Shown here piece by piece: positions 12,930 to 23,242 of a DNA stretch of 64,000 nucleotides. Numbering within the stretch: the stretch's first letter is position 1; every line of letters starts with the position of its first letter. This stretch comes from Erythrophleum ivorense (taxonomy: Eukaryota > Streptophyta > Magnoliopsida > Fabales > Fabaceae): contig JAIUCV010000580.1 in the NCBI GenBank assembly GCA_026724425.1, forward strand, positions 434,001-498,000, read 5' to 3'. A model generated the notes under the pieces. It ran no database searches, had not been told where the DNA came from, and saw only the letters and a list, made by a program, of their open reading frames with translations. A program made the translations under genes and the position numbers.

Positions 12930-13722
12930 TTGTTTTACTCTTCTCTCTCCCTCAACTGGAACCTGTCTGGCAACCCATCCCATTTCTCTTCTGTCTCAGT
13001 ACCCTTTCTCTCTCACTCAGTCACATATCCTTCTCTCCCACAACATGCCATCGATGGAGTTCAAAATTCCATTGATGGATTTGGCCGCCGTCGGTGTATG
13101 ATACAAAGTCTCTCTCAAGAAATCACTTACCTCATCTCTCTCAAAGTCTGCATTTCAACGCAGAGAAATAGGGTCTAGTGCCATTTCCAAATCTAGTCAA
13201 TTAGTGTCATTTCCAAGTCTAGTCAATTGGTGCCATTTTCAGTGGAGAGTGGTTAGACAATGATCAAAAGGAGGAAGCAGATTGCTTACTGCAGTCGGCG
13301 CTTCTTTTCTTTAGTTGATTTGCTTGATTTCCTTCCATCTAAGTTTCCATTTTGCTTCTTTTATTAGCTTTGACTATTGTTTGAACTTACAAATGAATTC
13401 GATGAAACTTGTCCAAAAGCTAATAGAAGGAATATCAGGGATGGTGCACAAAGCCTCTGATCTAAGCTTGATTGGTAAAAAATGAAGGAGAGAAAGAATA
13501 GAGCCAAGAAGATTCATGGAGTAAAAAATGTTATTTAATAGCTAATAATTTTAAATGTCATTCTAGTTTAATATATTTTAACTTCTAGCATTTGTTATTT
13601 GTGCAGACTAAGGCTTCTGATGCTACCAAAGTTGGAAAAAAGAAATGAACTTTTCAAAAAGCTTGTATTAATCTTAAGGCTCCTTTAGAATTGGTGTTTT
13701 CTAATAGCACTATTTTATTTCC

Positions 13723-14300
13723 TACTACTATGAAAAGGATCCAAAACTTGCAATGGTTGAACTCTTGACAATGTTGTTTGAGGTAGTGAACATTTTCTTA
13801 AGCATTTACTTATTTAGAAAAGCTTTAGAGATAGATATATTAATCCAAGGCAAAAAGTTGATTGTAGAGAAACTTGGAATTTTTAGCATTTTTTCAATTA
13901 TCAAATAAAGAATGCATCTATATGGATTTAGAAACTCTATTCAAGAGTGATGAAAATGTCAAATTGTTTAGGCATGTGGCACCAAGTATTTTAACAGAGA
14001 AGATCTCTTAGATGAGACTGATGTAGATGATGTTGTGGTTGCTTTAGTCAACATTCCACTGATTTTTTCCATTCATTCTTGTATACTTTTCCTTGTATTC
14101 TTTTAATTTTAAACACTAATGTTTGCATTCTAACTCTTGTGAAATCCTAGGGTGAAGTTAAAGATTCTCAAAATTCAAAAAAGGAAATTAAGAACTTCAA
14201 GGAGAACCTTGTATCATTTTGGGATACTTAGGTTCGTGAATGCCAACATGGGCCATTATTTAATCAGGTCTTGTTTGACAAATGCATGGACTATATTATA
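13723..14300 (+). pseudogene. SCC3: Captured fragment of cohesin subunit SCC3 (SA/STAG), with introns
   Basis: Three blocks match the N-terminal STAG region of plant SCC3, which in its intact form holds sister chromatids together as part of cohesin. Block 1 (13723-13782) encodes YEKDPKLAMVELLTMLFE. It is followed by a GT donor at 13783, an AT-rich intron, and an AG acceptor at 13970-13971. Block 2 (13972-14052) then continues in phase: ACGTKYF, then REDLLDETDVDDVVVALVN. After a second AT-rich gap and an AG at 14149-14150, block 3 (14151-14300) encodes GEVKDSQ, a Lys-rich stretch, then NLVSFWDT, a TAG stop, VRECQHG and GPLFNQVLFDKCMDYII. The next codons have no SCC3 match. The fragment keeps intron-like gaps, so it was copied as genomic DNA and not from mRNA. 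It is a non-functional piece inside a transposon, on the strand opposite the transposase. No other part of SCC3 is seen in this window. Confidence 0.85.
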
Positions 14301-15108
14301 GTGGGTACCTAAGAAGTTTCTTCTTGAAGGAAAGATTATGTTCAAGAATAGAATCTTTTATATGACCTTGGCAAAGACAAGAATGGTTTGCTGGAAAAAA
14401 ACACAATTTGAGCTTATTCATGATGGAAGCATGCTTGAACTATTGGAAAAGCAACACTTTGCAAAGAAAAGGAAGTGATTCAACTGTTGAATTTGTAAAA
14501 TTACATTGAATTATATGATTGAATCAAGTCTGTATCATTAAATTTGTAAAATTCAATTCACTTGTATCATTGACTAAATACAATGTTTATTTGTAACATT
14601 GAATTAGTTTGTATTATTAAATTTATAATTAATAAAATTGCATCTTCTAATCATGCTGACATTATATCCTAGTCTTAAATTATGTTGTGGCAACTGTTAG
14701 TCTAAACCATCTTATGGTTCTGTGTAGAACTAGAACCTAGTTCTGGACTAAACCAGAATTAGTTTCTGGTTCAATGTAGATTCAGGGCAGAATTAGGTTC
14801 TGGTTTAGTGCAGAACTAGAACCTATGTCTGGATTGAACTAGAACCATTTTTTGTTGTTGCTGAGTTACTAGAGTCCCTATTAAATAGAACCTGATTTTG
14901 GACTAAACCAGTACCAGTTTCTGGTTCCAGGATCCATTCTCAACGAAGAGAGTTTCAAAAGCAAATTTTAAAGACAAATTTTAGAGAGTTTCAAAGAGTT
15001 TTAGAACTAGTTTCAATCTTTTGCAAAATAACACAGAAAGAAGATGGTCATATACAAAGTTGGCATTCTAATACACAAAATAATGTTCTGATATACAAAA
15101 AATGATAT
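14301..15108. other. MULE interior with internal imperfect repeats
   Basis: At about 14340-14480 a coding-like plus-strand stretch ends in KQHFAKKRK and a stop; I do not recognise it. At about 14700-14930 several imperfect copies of a unit built around TTCTGG(T/A)(T/C)(T/C)A and ACTAGAACC follow one another. Nothing else is supportable here. Confidence 0.4.
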
Positions 15109-15284
15109 AGCCATATACAAAAAGGATGGCCATATACCTATCATTAAGCCATATACAAAAGAGAGAGCCATATACTTATCATTGATCTATATACAAAAGA
15201 GATGATCATATTCCTATCATTGCGCCAAATACAAAAGAGATGGCTATATACCTATCATTGAGCCATATATAAAAAAATGACATC
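15109..15284 (+). repeat. 38-bp tandem array, four copies plus part of a fifth
   Basis: Units start at 15109, 15147, 15185, 15223 and 15261, an exact 38-bp period. Each unit opens with (A)GCCATATACAAAA and ends with CTATCATTG or a close variant. Within a unit GCCATATAC occurs twice about 19 bp apart, so the 38-mer looks like a doubled 19-mer. The array lies inside the MULE, downstream of the minus-strand transposase. Confidence 0.85.
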
Positions 15285-15889
15285 TCATGTTACACATCTA
15301 TAACACTAGTGCATTTCAAACTCTAATCTTATGAACAGGCATTTGAAGGTCTCCCATTACCTGAACTTAGTTCTTATAGAAGCCATTGAAATAAGTTAGA
15401 GAATAATCCTTGTAATTTTAACTTATAGATAAGGAAGTAATCCTATCAACTTAATTAATATTAATATTTGAATTTTACTTGACTTAAATAGTTGCCATTG
15501 TCCATCATGTGTAATGTGCTAGTAGCAGGAACAATAAGACTATTTGTTAGATTCCAGGTGTCACAATAAAATTGTTATGGGATCATAGAATAAAAATGGG
15601 TTAATAAATTGAGTGGAACTGACCAATAACATTAAACACAATTAGACCAAATAGATTCACATAAACATAAACATTTATTATCATATTTAGAGATTTTATA
15701 ACTACACATGGACCTACAAGTGGATATGCATAACCATATGTTTGTAAAATGGAAATAGGGCTTGGTGTAGTTGCAGCAACATGATCCACTTTTTGTTGTT
15801 TTCCTACAAAAGAATTTGATATCATAAAAAGATCATTATGATAGATAAAAGTAAATGCCTATAAAAAATTACTCCTTACTTGATTTCTT

Positions 15890-17960
15890 TTACATTTTAG
15901 AGTGGCTTTTCCTTCTACCATTACACTTCCCTTTTGTCTTTGCTTTATGCGGGTCAAGAATTTGACCTACTTCTTGAGCTTGATATTTTTCAGTAGAACA
16001 AATCTCCTTTTCTTGTTCAACAGTGGTACTTGCAATTAAAGTCAATTTATGTAGACAATTTTGAACTTGTTGAGACCCATGTTTAATAACATTTCACATA
16101 AAGATCTTGAGTCTCCTTGTGATCTTGTGTTGCCAACATAAGGGTATGCATAATAGAATTGTGATATGCAATTTTTGGATCTTCACTAGTGTCATCATGC
16201 AATATATTTTTTCCATAAACACCACATTCAGTGAACTTTGCATTCTTGGACCACCATTTCAAGAAGTATTTGTTTGGTACCCTTGTTACACATTTGATGT
16301 TATAAACTCTCAATGCATGTGAACAAAGAATTCCCATTGACTCAAATTTTTTACGATTACAAGTAACATCTTCATTAGAGGAATCAAATTACACAATCCA
16401 TTTTTTTGAATATTTTCCTTCCACCCACACCTAATAATGAAAAATATCTCTTTGTCTTCTCACTTCTTAGAATAGGATCCCCACTCCATCTAAATACTCT
16501 TTCTCAAACATCTTGTAAATTTTATAAGTATAAACATTGGATGCATAAAGCAATGTGCCACTTCTCTTGATGGTACAAGAGGGAACATTTTGTCTATTGC
16601 AAAAATCTTCCTTAGCCTCAGAATTTCTCCATCTTCTTACCATCTTTTCAAAAGCTAAGAAAATTTGTGTTAGGGTACTTGTTTTGGTAGATATGTCACC
16701 CAAAACACTATTAGTGCACTCACTCCTTTGAGAAGCCTTGATACTTGCAAATGATATATCTTTACCAAAAGCAATTGACCATTTATGTCAAATTTTATAC
16801 ATATTGTTTAGCCAACTATGTTTATGAAAGGTTATATTTAGCAATCATTGTATCCCATGTCTCATCCTTTCATGCACTTTTGAAATAATGATTGAAACCC
16901 ATGGTTAGAGTTAAGTGACCCTAAGTGAGAAGGAGCATTCTTAGATATATGCCATAAGCATAAGTGGTGACTAGTATTAGGAAGTACTTTTTGAATTACT
17001 TTAGTCATGGCAGCGTCTTGATTAGTGACAATAGTTTTTGGGGCTTGGCTTTCCATAGATTGTAAAAATTGACCGAACAACCATTCAAATGACTCAATTA
17101 ATTAATTCATTAAAAAAAGCACAACCAAACATACATTTTGCCAATGATGATTTAACCCAACAAATGGTGCACAAATTAAATCATACTTATTTGTACGATA
17201 TGTAATGTAAAAAATCACTACGTCCCCAAAACAATCATAATCAACCCGTGATCTCTCATCCCTCCAAAAGTCATTTGTCAAATGTAACTCTTTGTCAAAT
17301 TGCACACTATAATAAAACATAAGATCTTTGGCTTGTTGGCTCTGTAAATGATTAACCAAACTTTGACCATCCCCACCTTCTATTAATTTATACTTTTGGT
17401 TGTTGACATAATTATAGCAATCCTTTTTGGAAAATTCAATTTTATCAAAGCCATGAGTTTCTTCACCCAAATAACTCCACACATCCTTAGTTCTAATTCC
17501 AATATTGACCATAGAACTAATAAGATCAACTTTAGCAATAGAAATGTTCCTTGCAGAAGCTAGTGATTATGCTCTATTATCAATCTAGTGATTTTCTATG
17601 CCCCATTTGTTTCAACAGAAAATCGAACCATTGCTTGGCACTTTATCCTTGTATTTATTTTACTGAATGACTCAACACTACCTTTTTCAAAATCTTTAGA
17701 TCTCTCCTTTGAGCACACATATTCTTTCGTGCGAATTTTATTAGTTCCAACAGAATAAGTTTGTTTCCATTTTCTTACAAGAAAACCCAAGCGATACCCA
17801 TACTCTAAATATAGGGCATACGCTTCATTTTTACCATTAGCAACTTGCCCCAAGTAAATATCTTTGTCCTCAAAACTTGTTTCCACACTCATAAATTTTT
17901 TTTTTTACTTGTGTCATGCTTGGTTTCCTGCACCACGTGTGAATCACCACCATCATCCAT
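15890..17960 (-). pseudogene. FAR1/FHY3-related MULE transposase, broken
   Basis: The probable start is at 17960 (MDDGGDSHVV). The frame is lost at an A/T homopolymer near 17890 and resumes at MSVETSF. A FAR1-type DNA-binding region follows (17600-17890). In-frame TAG stops lie near 17590 (expected Trp) and in EHNH*L, and there is a frameshift near 17550. The MULE transposase core then runs from 17512 with SYLGEE and YNYVNNQKYK. At the usual FDTTYRTN motif it reads FYITYRTN, so the first catalytic Asp is replaced. A TAA sits at 17102. Next is TIVTNQDAAM, where TDQD is usual, followed by an intact CLWHISKNA. The SWIM zinc finger is recognisable from GILCSHALRVYNI (16290-16340). A basic tail, KAKTKGKCNGRRKSHSKM, ends at 15890. 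The order and spacing are those of a normal FAR1-class MULE, so the element was once autonomous. Confidence 0.88.
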
Positions 17961-19850
17961 GTTGTAAGAAGCTACACTCTTCTTATGGGATATCTGCATA
18001 TATAGTAGTAACCATCAACATGACATTATAGAGATTCCAAAATTCAAGATTTCAAGCCATCCATCTCATTATGACAATAAATTTAACTAATAAAAAAAAT
18101 CTCAAAATTAATGGTCACCATCAATATTAAACTAGCTTAAGCTTTATCAAACTAGCCACCATAAAAATTCATTGAAAATCAAATATTAGATTAACAATCC
18201 TTTAACTTTTTGTGTCATGCTTCAAAGTTAATGTTTTCTATCAAGTTGCTCCAAAATGCATTCTTTTATTTTTTTTATTTTTACTTATCATATTCATAAA
18301 TTTTTTTTACATCTAATCTAGCTTAAAAAAAGAAATTGACATAATTAATATTCAAAATTTATGAACTGGGTGATCTAATTATTCCTCATCTATCATTGTT
18401 GTCACTAAATAAATTCATTGGAATTGTGAATTCTTTATTCTGAATCATTCTTCATGTGAAAAGATGTAGAAATGGATATCATATATGTCTTCCAGCCCTT
18501 ATCCAATTGTGTATTTATGTTTATCTTAATTATTCCACTTTCTCAATCAAAGTTTTGTGGACCTTTTATTAAAAGTTGGCACAAATTCTTTTGAATATAT
18601 TATGATGCATACATTATGGGTACAACAAACATATATAATTTTATTATCATTCTTTGAGAGGTGAATAAAGGCCATGACTAAAAAAACAAAAAACTAAAAG
18701 AAAAATTATAATTTATATTCAGAGCTTCTATAGAGTAGTCAAATATTAGATTAAGTGCAATGTTTTGATTAGTCAGTTCAAATTACATCACGGGATGAAA
18801 TTAATTGTTTTGGTCATTGATAAATACCCAAAGTGATTTTTTGTAGACACCTGCAAGTAGAATCTCTGTATTTGGTAAGGAGAACCTTAAAAAAATGTCA
18901 AATATTTGGACTTCCTTGCTCTTTTTCTCTATATTTTCTCTTTCTAACTTCTATATATCATTTTCCTTATTAATTTAATGAAGAATTAGGACAAAGAAAA
19001 TTACCAGAACTAATGGCAGCTATGCTCATAATAATACTAATTTGATATAAAAAAAAGAGTAGCTTTATTGAATATTGTTTAAAGTTTTAAATAACATGCC
19101 TCTAAGCCAGTAGCTAAGATTATTACATTGTCTCACTTTCTATGCTTTTTTTCTCTCTGTCTCTTTTTCTATATGACAAGATTAATAGAATGAAAGCACA
19201 CAAAATAAATGCATTGTAACAAGTATACCGAATGAAAAGCTTTGACAGGCTAAATTTTGCAAACAATGTAATATAGGGGAAGATAAAGCTAGGAAGAGAC
19301 AAAGTGGGGAATGCAAAATTAATAGTCCATCACACTTAAAAAAATGAAAATAAGGAAGACAAAATGCACCTGAGTATTATCAAAAGTTAAACGAGTTGAA
19401 GGAATTCAGAGTGTAAGGTGAAGACGAAGTTGGGAAGGGGAGCTCAAACAATGGTAAAAGAGCCAAAAAAAAGACATTGTTGATTCACGAAGCAGGAGGC
19501 AAGGCAGAAGATGAAGCAACAAATAAGTTTCAAAATTGCATTTTATCTTGCAACTAATATACAATCACTTTTGGGGTCATTATGGCGTGGTTGAATGCCG
19601 AGTAGTTCGCCTTTCAATCAGCAGATTATTTGGAACTTTCTCCCTTTCACAATGTTAGACTTGATCTCTCCACAATGTTGCACTCAATCTCTCACAACCT
19701 ATTTTCCATTGTTGCTCAGAGTCTTTGACGCTTGCAAGAAACTTAGCGAGAGTGAGGGAGAATCAACGAAAAATGAAATGCAAAAATATGTTGGATAAAG
19801 CTCATGGAAAATGGGGAAAGGCGGGTTGGGTTACCGGCTAAATGGGAGAA
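17961..19850. other. MULE 5' non-coding interior
   Basis: This AT-rich sequence lies between the transposase start and the right inverted repeat. It presumably includes the transposase promoter and leader. No open frame here resembles a known family. Confidence 0.5.
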
Positions 19851-19948
19851 TTGGTTTAAAAGGTGGGACCCGTCTAATCTAATATGTAATATTTTCATTG
19901 GTCAGAATTGTGTTAACGTGGTGCACTTAGAGCGCAGGCAAAATTCTC
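19851..19948 (-). repeat. Right terminal inverted repeat of the MULE
   Basis: This is the inverted partner of 12832-12929. It contains GTGGTGCAC and CATTGGTCAGA, the complements of the corresponding left-end words. The flanking CCATGATTG at 19949-19957 is the right copy of the target duplication. Confidence 0.85.
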
Positions 19949-19957
19949 CCATGATTG

Positions 19958-21140
19958 ATCCCCATGTTTATATGTGAAAGCAGAGAAGTCATCAACCTTC
20001 CTTGACTGCAGTCATGTGTTATCTTTCATCACAAAAGGACAAATTCCCGCCAATTTCAACATATTGAGCAAAAGAGGTGAATAATGCAAGAATCTTATAA
20101 TAATGACAATAATTAAACGCACCATATCTTCAATGAAAAGTTGATACATTCAAAACCTCATCAGCCTCTGATTGCAAAATAAAAATCTGCCACTTCAAAT
20201 TTTCTTTAATTCAACTTGGATGGCATTTAGAAAATAATGGCCCATTTAATATGCAAAAAGTATTTTAATGAAAATAGAAATTGAATGATGAATGGAATAT
20301 AAAAGAAAAAAAATGTTTGGTATGACATATAATAAAAAAGAAATGCATTTTACTTTGATTGGTTGATAGATTAAAAATAGTGTTGGAATGAAAAATAAAG
20401 TAAAATGAAAGACTAAAATGCCCTTATAAAAAATGTAAATATAAAAACATGTGTTTTTTGTTTTAACTTAATCACCCTGTTGCTTTTCACCTTTCCTCTG
20501 TGCATCTGCGACCTAACCCTCTTATTCCATTAAGCCTCGTTGTCTGCAACTGAGAAGAAGCACAGATGACCATTGTTGCTAATTGCGTCTTATTGCAGTG
20601 TTAAAGAGGGGAAGCCATCCATTTATAGTCAACGTTCTCTTTAACAGTCCAGATTTTGCAAGAGTGACGGCATAATAAAACTAGAGTTCAAAGGAGTTGC
20701 TCAACTGTCCCTTTGTTTTGTATCACAGAAGTCTGTACCATCACAAGGGCAAAATAAACTCTCTCTATCTTTCCTCCATCTAATGGTCACCTTCCCGCGT
20801 TCAGCAAAGGAAATTGCTTGGGAAGCTAGATTTTCCCTTCCATTTTGCCTTTTTCATGCCAAACGCATTCGACAAATAGATTCTGTTTCTCTTTCTCTTT
20901 CCAAAGATCTACCAAACAAGCCGTAAGTGAAGGAGGGTAAAAAAATGTCTCAATTTTAATTTGATTGCACCCGTACAAAGAATCTGTTTTCCGCCAAACG
21001 TTAAAAAGTAATGAGAGAGGGAAAGTAAAATTCTAAATGAAAGAAAATTTTTTTTTGGCTGATATCTCTTCAAATGTAATTTTCCTTCATAAATAATAAC
21101 AGAGAAGGGTTTTTATGGCACAGCAGCCTTTTTGAATTTG
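19958..21140. other. Intergenic region, moderately GC for this window
   Basis: The stretch from about 20460 to 20960 is less AT-rich and looks like a decayed gene leader or transposon. No reading frame on either strand could be tied to a family. Confidence 0.35.
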
Positions 21141-21406
21141 AAGGTGTTTCTTATAAAAACTGAAAAAATGATATAAGGTATTTAAAATTATAATTAACAG
21201 GATAAAAATGTTAACTAAAAATTATATTTTAAAAATTTTAATTACACAGTATAATTAAAAATTTTTAAATATGGTTTTTTATATTGTTAAAACAAAGTAT
21301 CATTAAAATTTTTAAAATATAATTTTTTATATAGTCAAACTTTTTGTTTTTTAATTATAATTTTAAATATTTTACATTATTTTTTAATTCATTTAAAAAA
21401 AAACTT
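21141..21406. mobile_element. Foldback MITE-like element
   Basis: The two halves are close inverted copies. TATTTAAAATTATAATTA on the left (about 21178-21197) faces TAATTATAATTTTAAATA on the right (about 21353-21370), and AAATTATATTTTAAAAATTTTAAT faces its complement nearer the centre. The whole could fold into one long hairpin. No open frame and no clear target duplication. Confidence 0.55.
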
Positions 21407-21605
21407 AAATGGGCTTTGGCACCGTCTGTAGACTGAAGGTGTTATTTAAGTTGATCTTAGCTGGCACAATTATTGAAGCGGAGGGACAGACGAAGTGCTT
21501 CGTAGTGACAGTGATTGTTTAAATTTTAAGATGGTCGAATATTTTAAGATTTAAAGAAAATCGTTTTAGGGAGGGAACAATATTTCTAAAGATATTTAAT
21601 TGGAT

Positions 21606-21642
21606 TGTATTAGATGTTTATATGTATTAGATGTTTATATGT
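21606..21642 (+). repeat. 17-bp direct duplication
   Basis: TATTAGATGTTTATATG occurs twice in immediate succession. Confidence 0.75.
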
Positions 21643-21818
21643 ATTCTTTAAAATAAATAAATCCATAAATGTATAAGGTGTTCTTGTTTACACCTTTTTG
21701 ACACTTTCTAGTTTAGAAAATTGATTTTTTTTTTAAAAAAGTAATGCTGGTAATATAAAATTCTTATTAAGATATATCATTTTCCTTTTGAATTTTTCTA
21801 AAGATATTCAATTGGATA

Positions 21819-22376
21819 TAAGGGTGTTCATAGGTTCGGTTTGGTTCGGTTTTAGACTAAAATCAAACCGAACCAACTTTGTCGGTTTAATAATTTTTTA
21901 GACCTTTTCGGTTTTGAATTATAATCAGTTTTTGTTCGGTTTGATTCGATTTGGTACGGTTGGGTTCATGTTTTTTTGGCCAAAAATATTTTTTTAAGAT
22001 TTTATTCTTTGCAATATATAGAATTTAATTTCTAATATTATGCATCTTATTAAATTTAAATCAATAATAATGTATTTATAATTTATTATTTTTATTTTTA
22101 GTCTAGAAAACACTCATAAAATTGACAAAAAATTTTGAAAAGTAAAAAAAAAAAATAAGAGTAATATTTTATAATAAAATAGTATAGGCAACTTGTCGGT
22201 TTGGTTCGATTTAACCGAACCAAACATGTCATGAACCAACAACCGAACCGAATTAATTGATTTTAGATTTAAAAAAACCAATCCAAACCATTTGTTAATC
22301 AATTTTTATTGGTTTGGCTCGGTTTAGTTCGATTTAAATAGTTTAGTTCAATTTTGTTCAGTTTTGTTCACCCCTA
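21819..22376. mobile_element. Non-autonomous hAT element with perfect 8-bp target duplication
   Basis: ATTGGATA at 21811-21818 is repeated exactly at 22377-22384. The element begins TAAGGGTGTTCA, and its other end reads inward as TAGGGGTGAACA, 9 of 12 bases alike. An 8-bp duplication with this kind of terminus is characteristic of the hAT superfamily. The subterminal regions are packed with copies of GGTTCGGTTT and its complement AAACCGAACC, likely transposase-binding repeats. At 558 bp it has no coding capacity. Its middle (about 22003-22200) matches 6974-7170 of the degraded hAT element, so it looks like a deletion derivative of that family. Confidence 0.9.
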
Positions 22377-22384
22377 ATTGGATA

Positions 22385-22790
22385 GTCTCCATTGAGTTAT
22401 TAGTTAAGATTTTTATTGACATTTAATTATTCTGGCGGTTTCTCTACTTTGTCTGGAATATAATTCAATTCTACTAATTTTAGTTAGACAACATTGTACT
22501 TTGATTTATTTATTAGAATGGTCTAATATTTAATTTTAATTGGATCACCCTCTCAACTCTTAACTATTAAAGAAAAGAAATTTTTAAATTGACAGAATCT
22601 AACTATTTTTATTTTAATATAATTATTGATTTAATAATTAGAGAAATAATATTACTTTATTTAACATTAAAAGAATTAACTTTCAATAACTAAATTAAAA
22701 AGACTAGAAATGCAATTAAGCCATTAATTAATGTCAATTTTTTTTTATTATTATTACTTAGAATAGATTTAATTCTTGAATACTCTGAAG

Positions 22791-22824
<34 letters not shown>

Positions 22825-23242
22825 AGGATAAGAATTTTCTCCTCACAGGCTGAGAATTTTGCTAAACCCATCAACAGAAGATGGAAACCTTTTACATTAC
22901 AGATAAGAATTCTCTGTAGTGAGAATGTCCAGAAGTCTCTCTGCAATATCTCTCAAAAAAATAAATATTTTTCGTTTTTTTTAAAAACTTGCCCCACTCA
23001 CAAAAATGACATTGCAGAGGGACTTGTGGAGATCTTCACTGCAAAAAAATCCCCATCCTTTGCATTACTCTGTCATTCTCATTTTCACTGCTCTACGTTC
23101 TCCGCTAACATGATCTAAAAGAATTGTCATATTATTTTGAAGAGAGAGGCAGAGAGGTAAGGAAAGAAAAAGAGAATCATTGAGCTAAGAATATCAACAA
23201 AAATCAAAGAGGATTTTTTCTTTTTGTTTCCCATATATCCAC
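22385..23242. other. 3' flank of the glycosyltransferase gene
   Basis: No gene is seen. A (TA)n microsatellite occupies 22791-22817. The remainder probably includes the 3' UTR of the minus-strand gene that stops at 23243. Confidence 0.45.
22791..22817 (+). repeat. (AT)n microsatellite
   Basis: About 13 consecutive AT dinucleotides. Confidence 0.9.

Larger units (their letters stand above)
12832..19948. mobile_element. Complete Mutator-like element (MULE) carrying captured host exons
   Basis: The element starts GAGAATTT and ends AAATTCTC. It is flanked by CCATGATTA (12823-12831) and CCATGATTG (19949-19957), 8 of 9 bases identical; a 9-bp duplication is the standard MULE footprint. The outer ~98 bp on each side are inverted copies of each other. 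The interior carries a dead FAR1-related transposase on the minus strand (15890-17960), a fragment of the host SCC3 gene on the plus strand (13723-14300), and a 38-bp tandem array (15109-15284). At 7117 bp it has the size of an autonomous MULE rather than a small Pack-MULE. The transposase carries stops and frameshifts, so this copy now depends on others. Confidence 0.88.
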
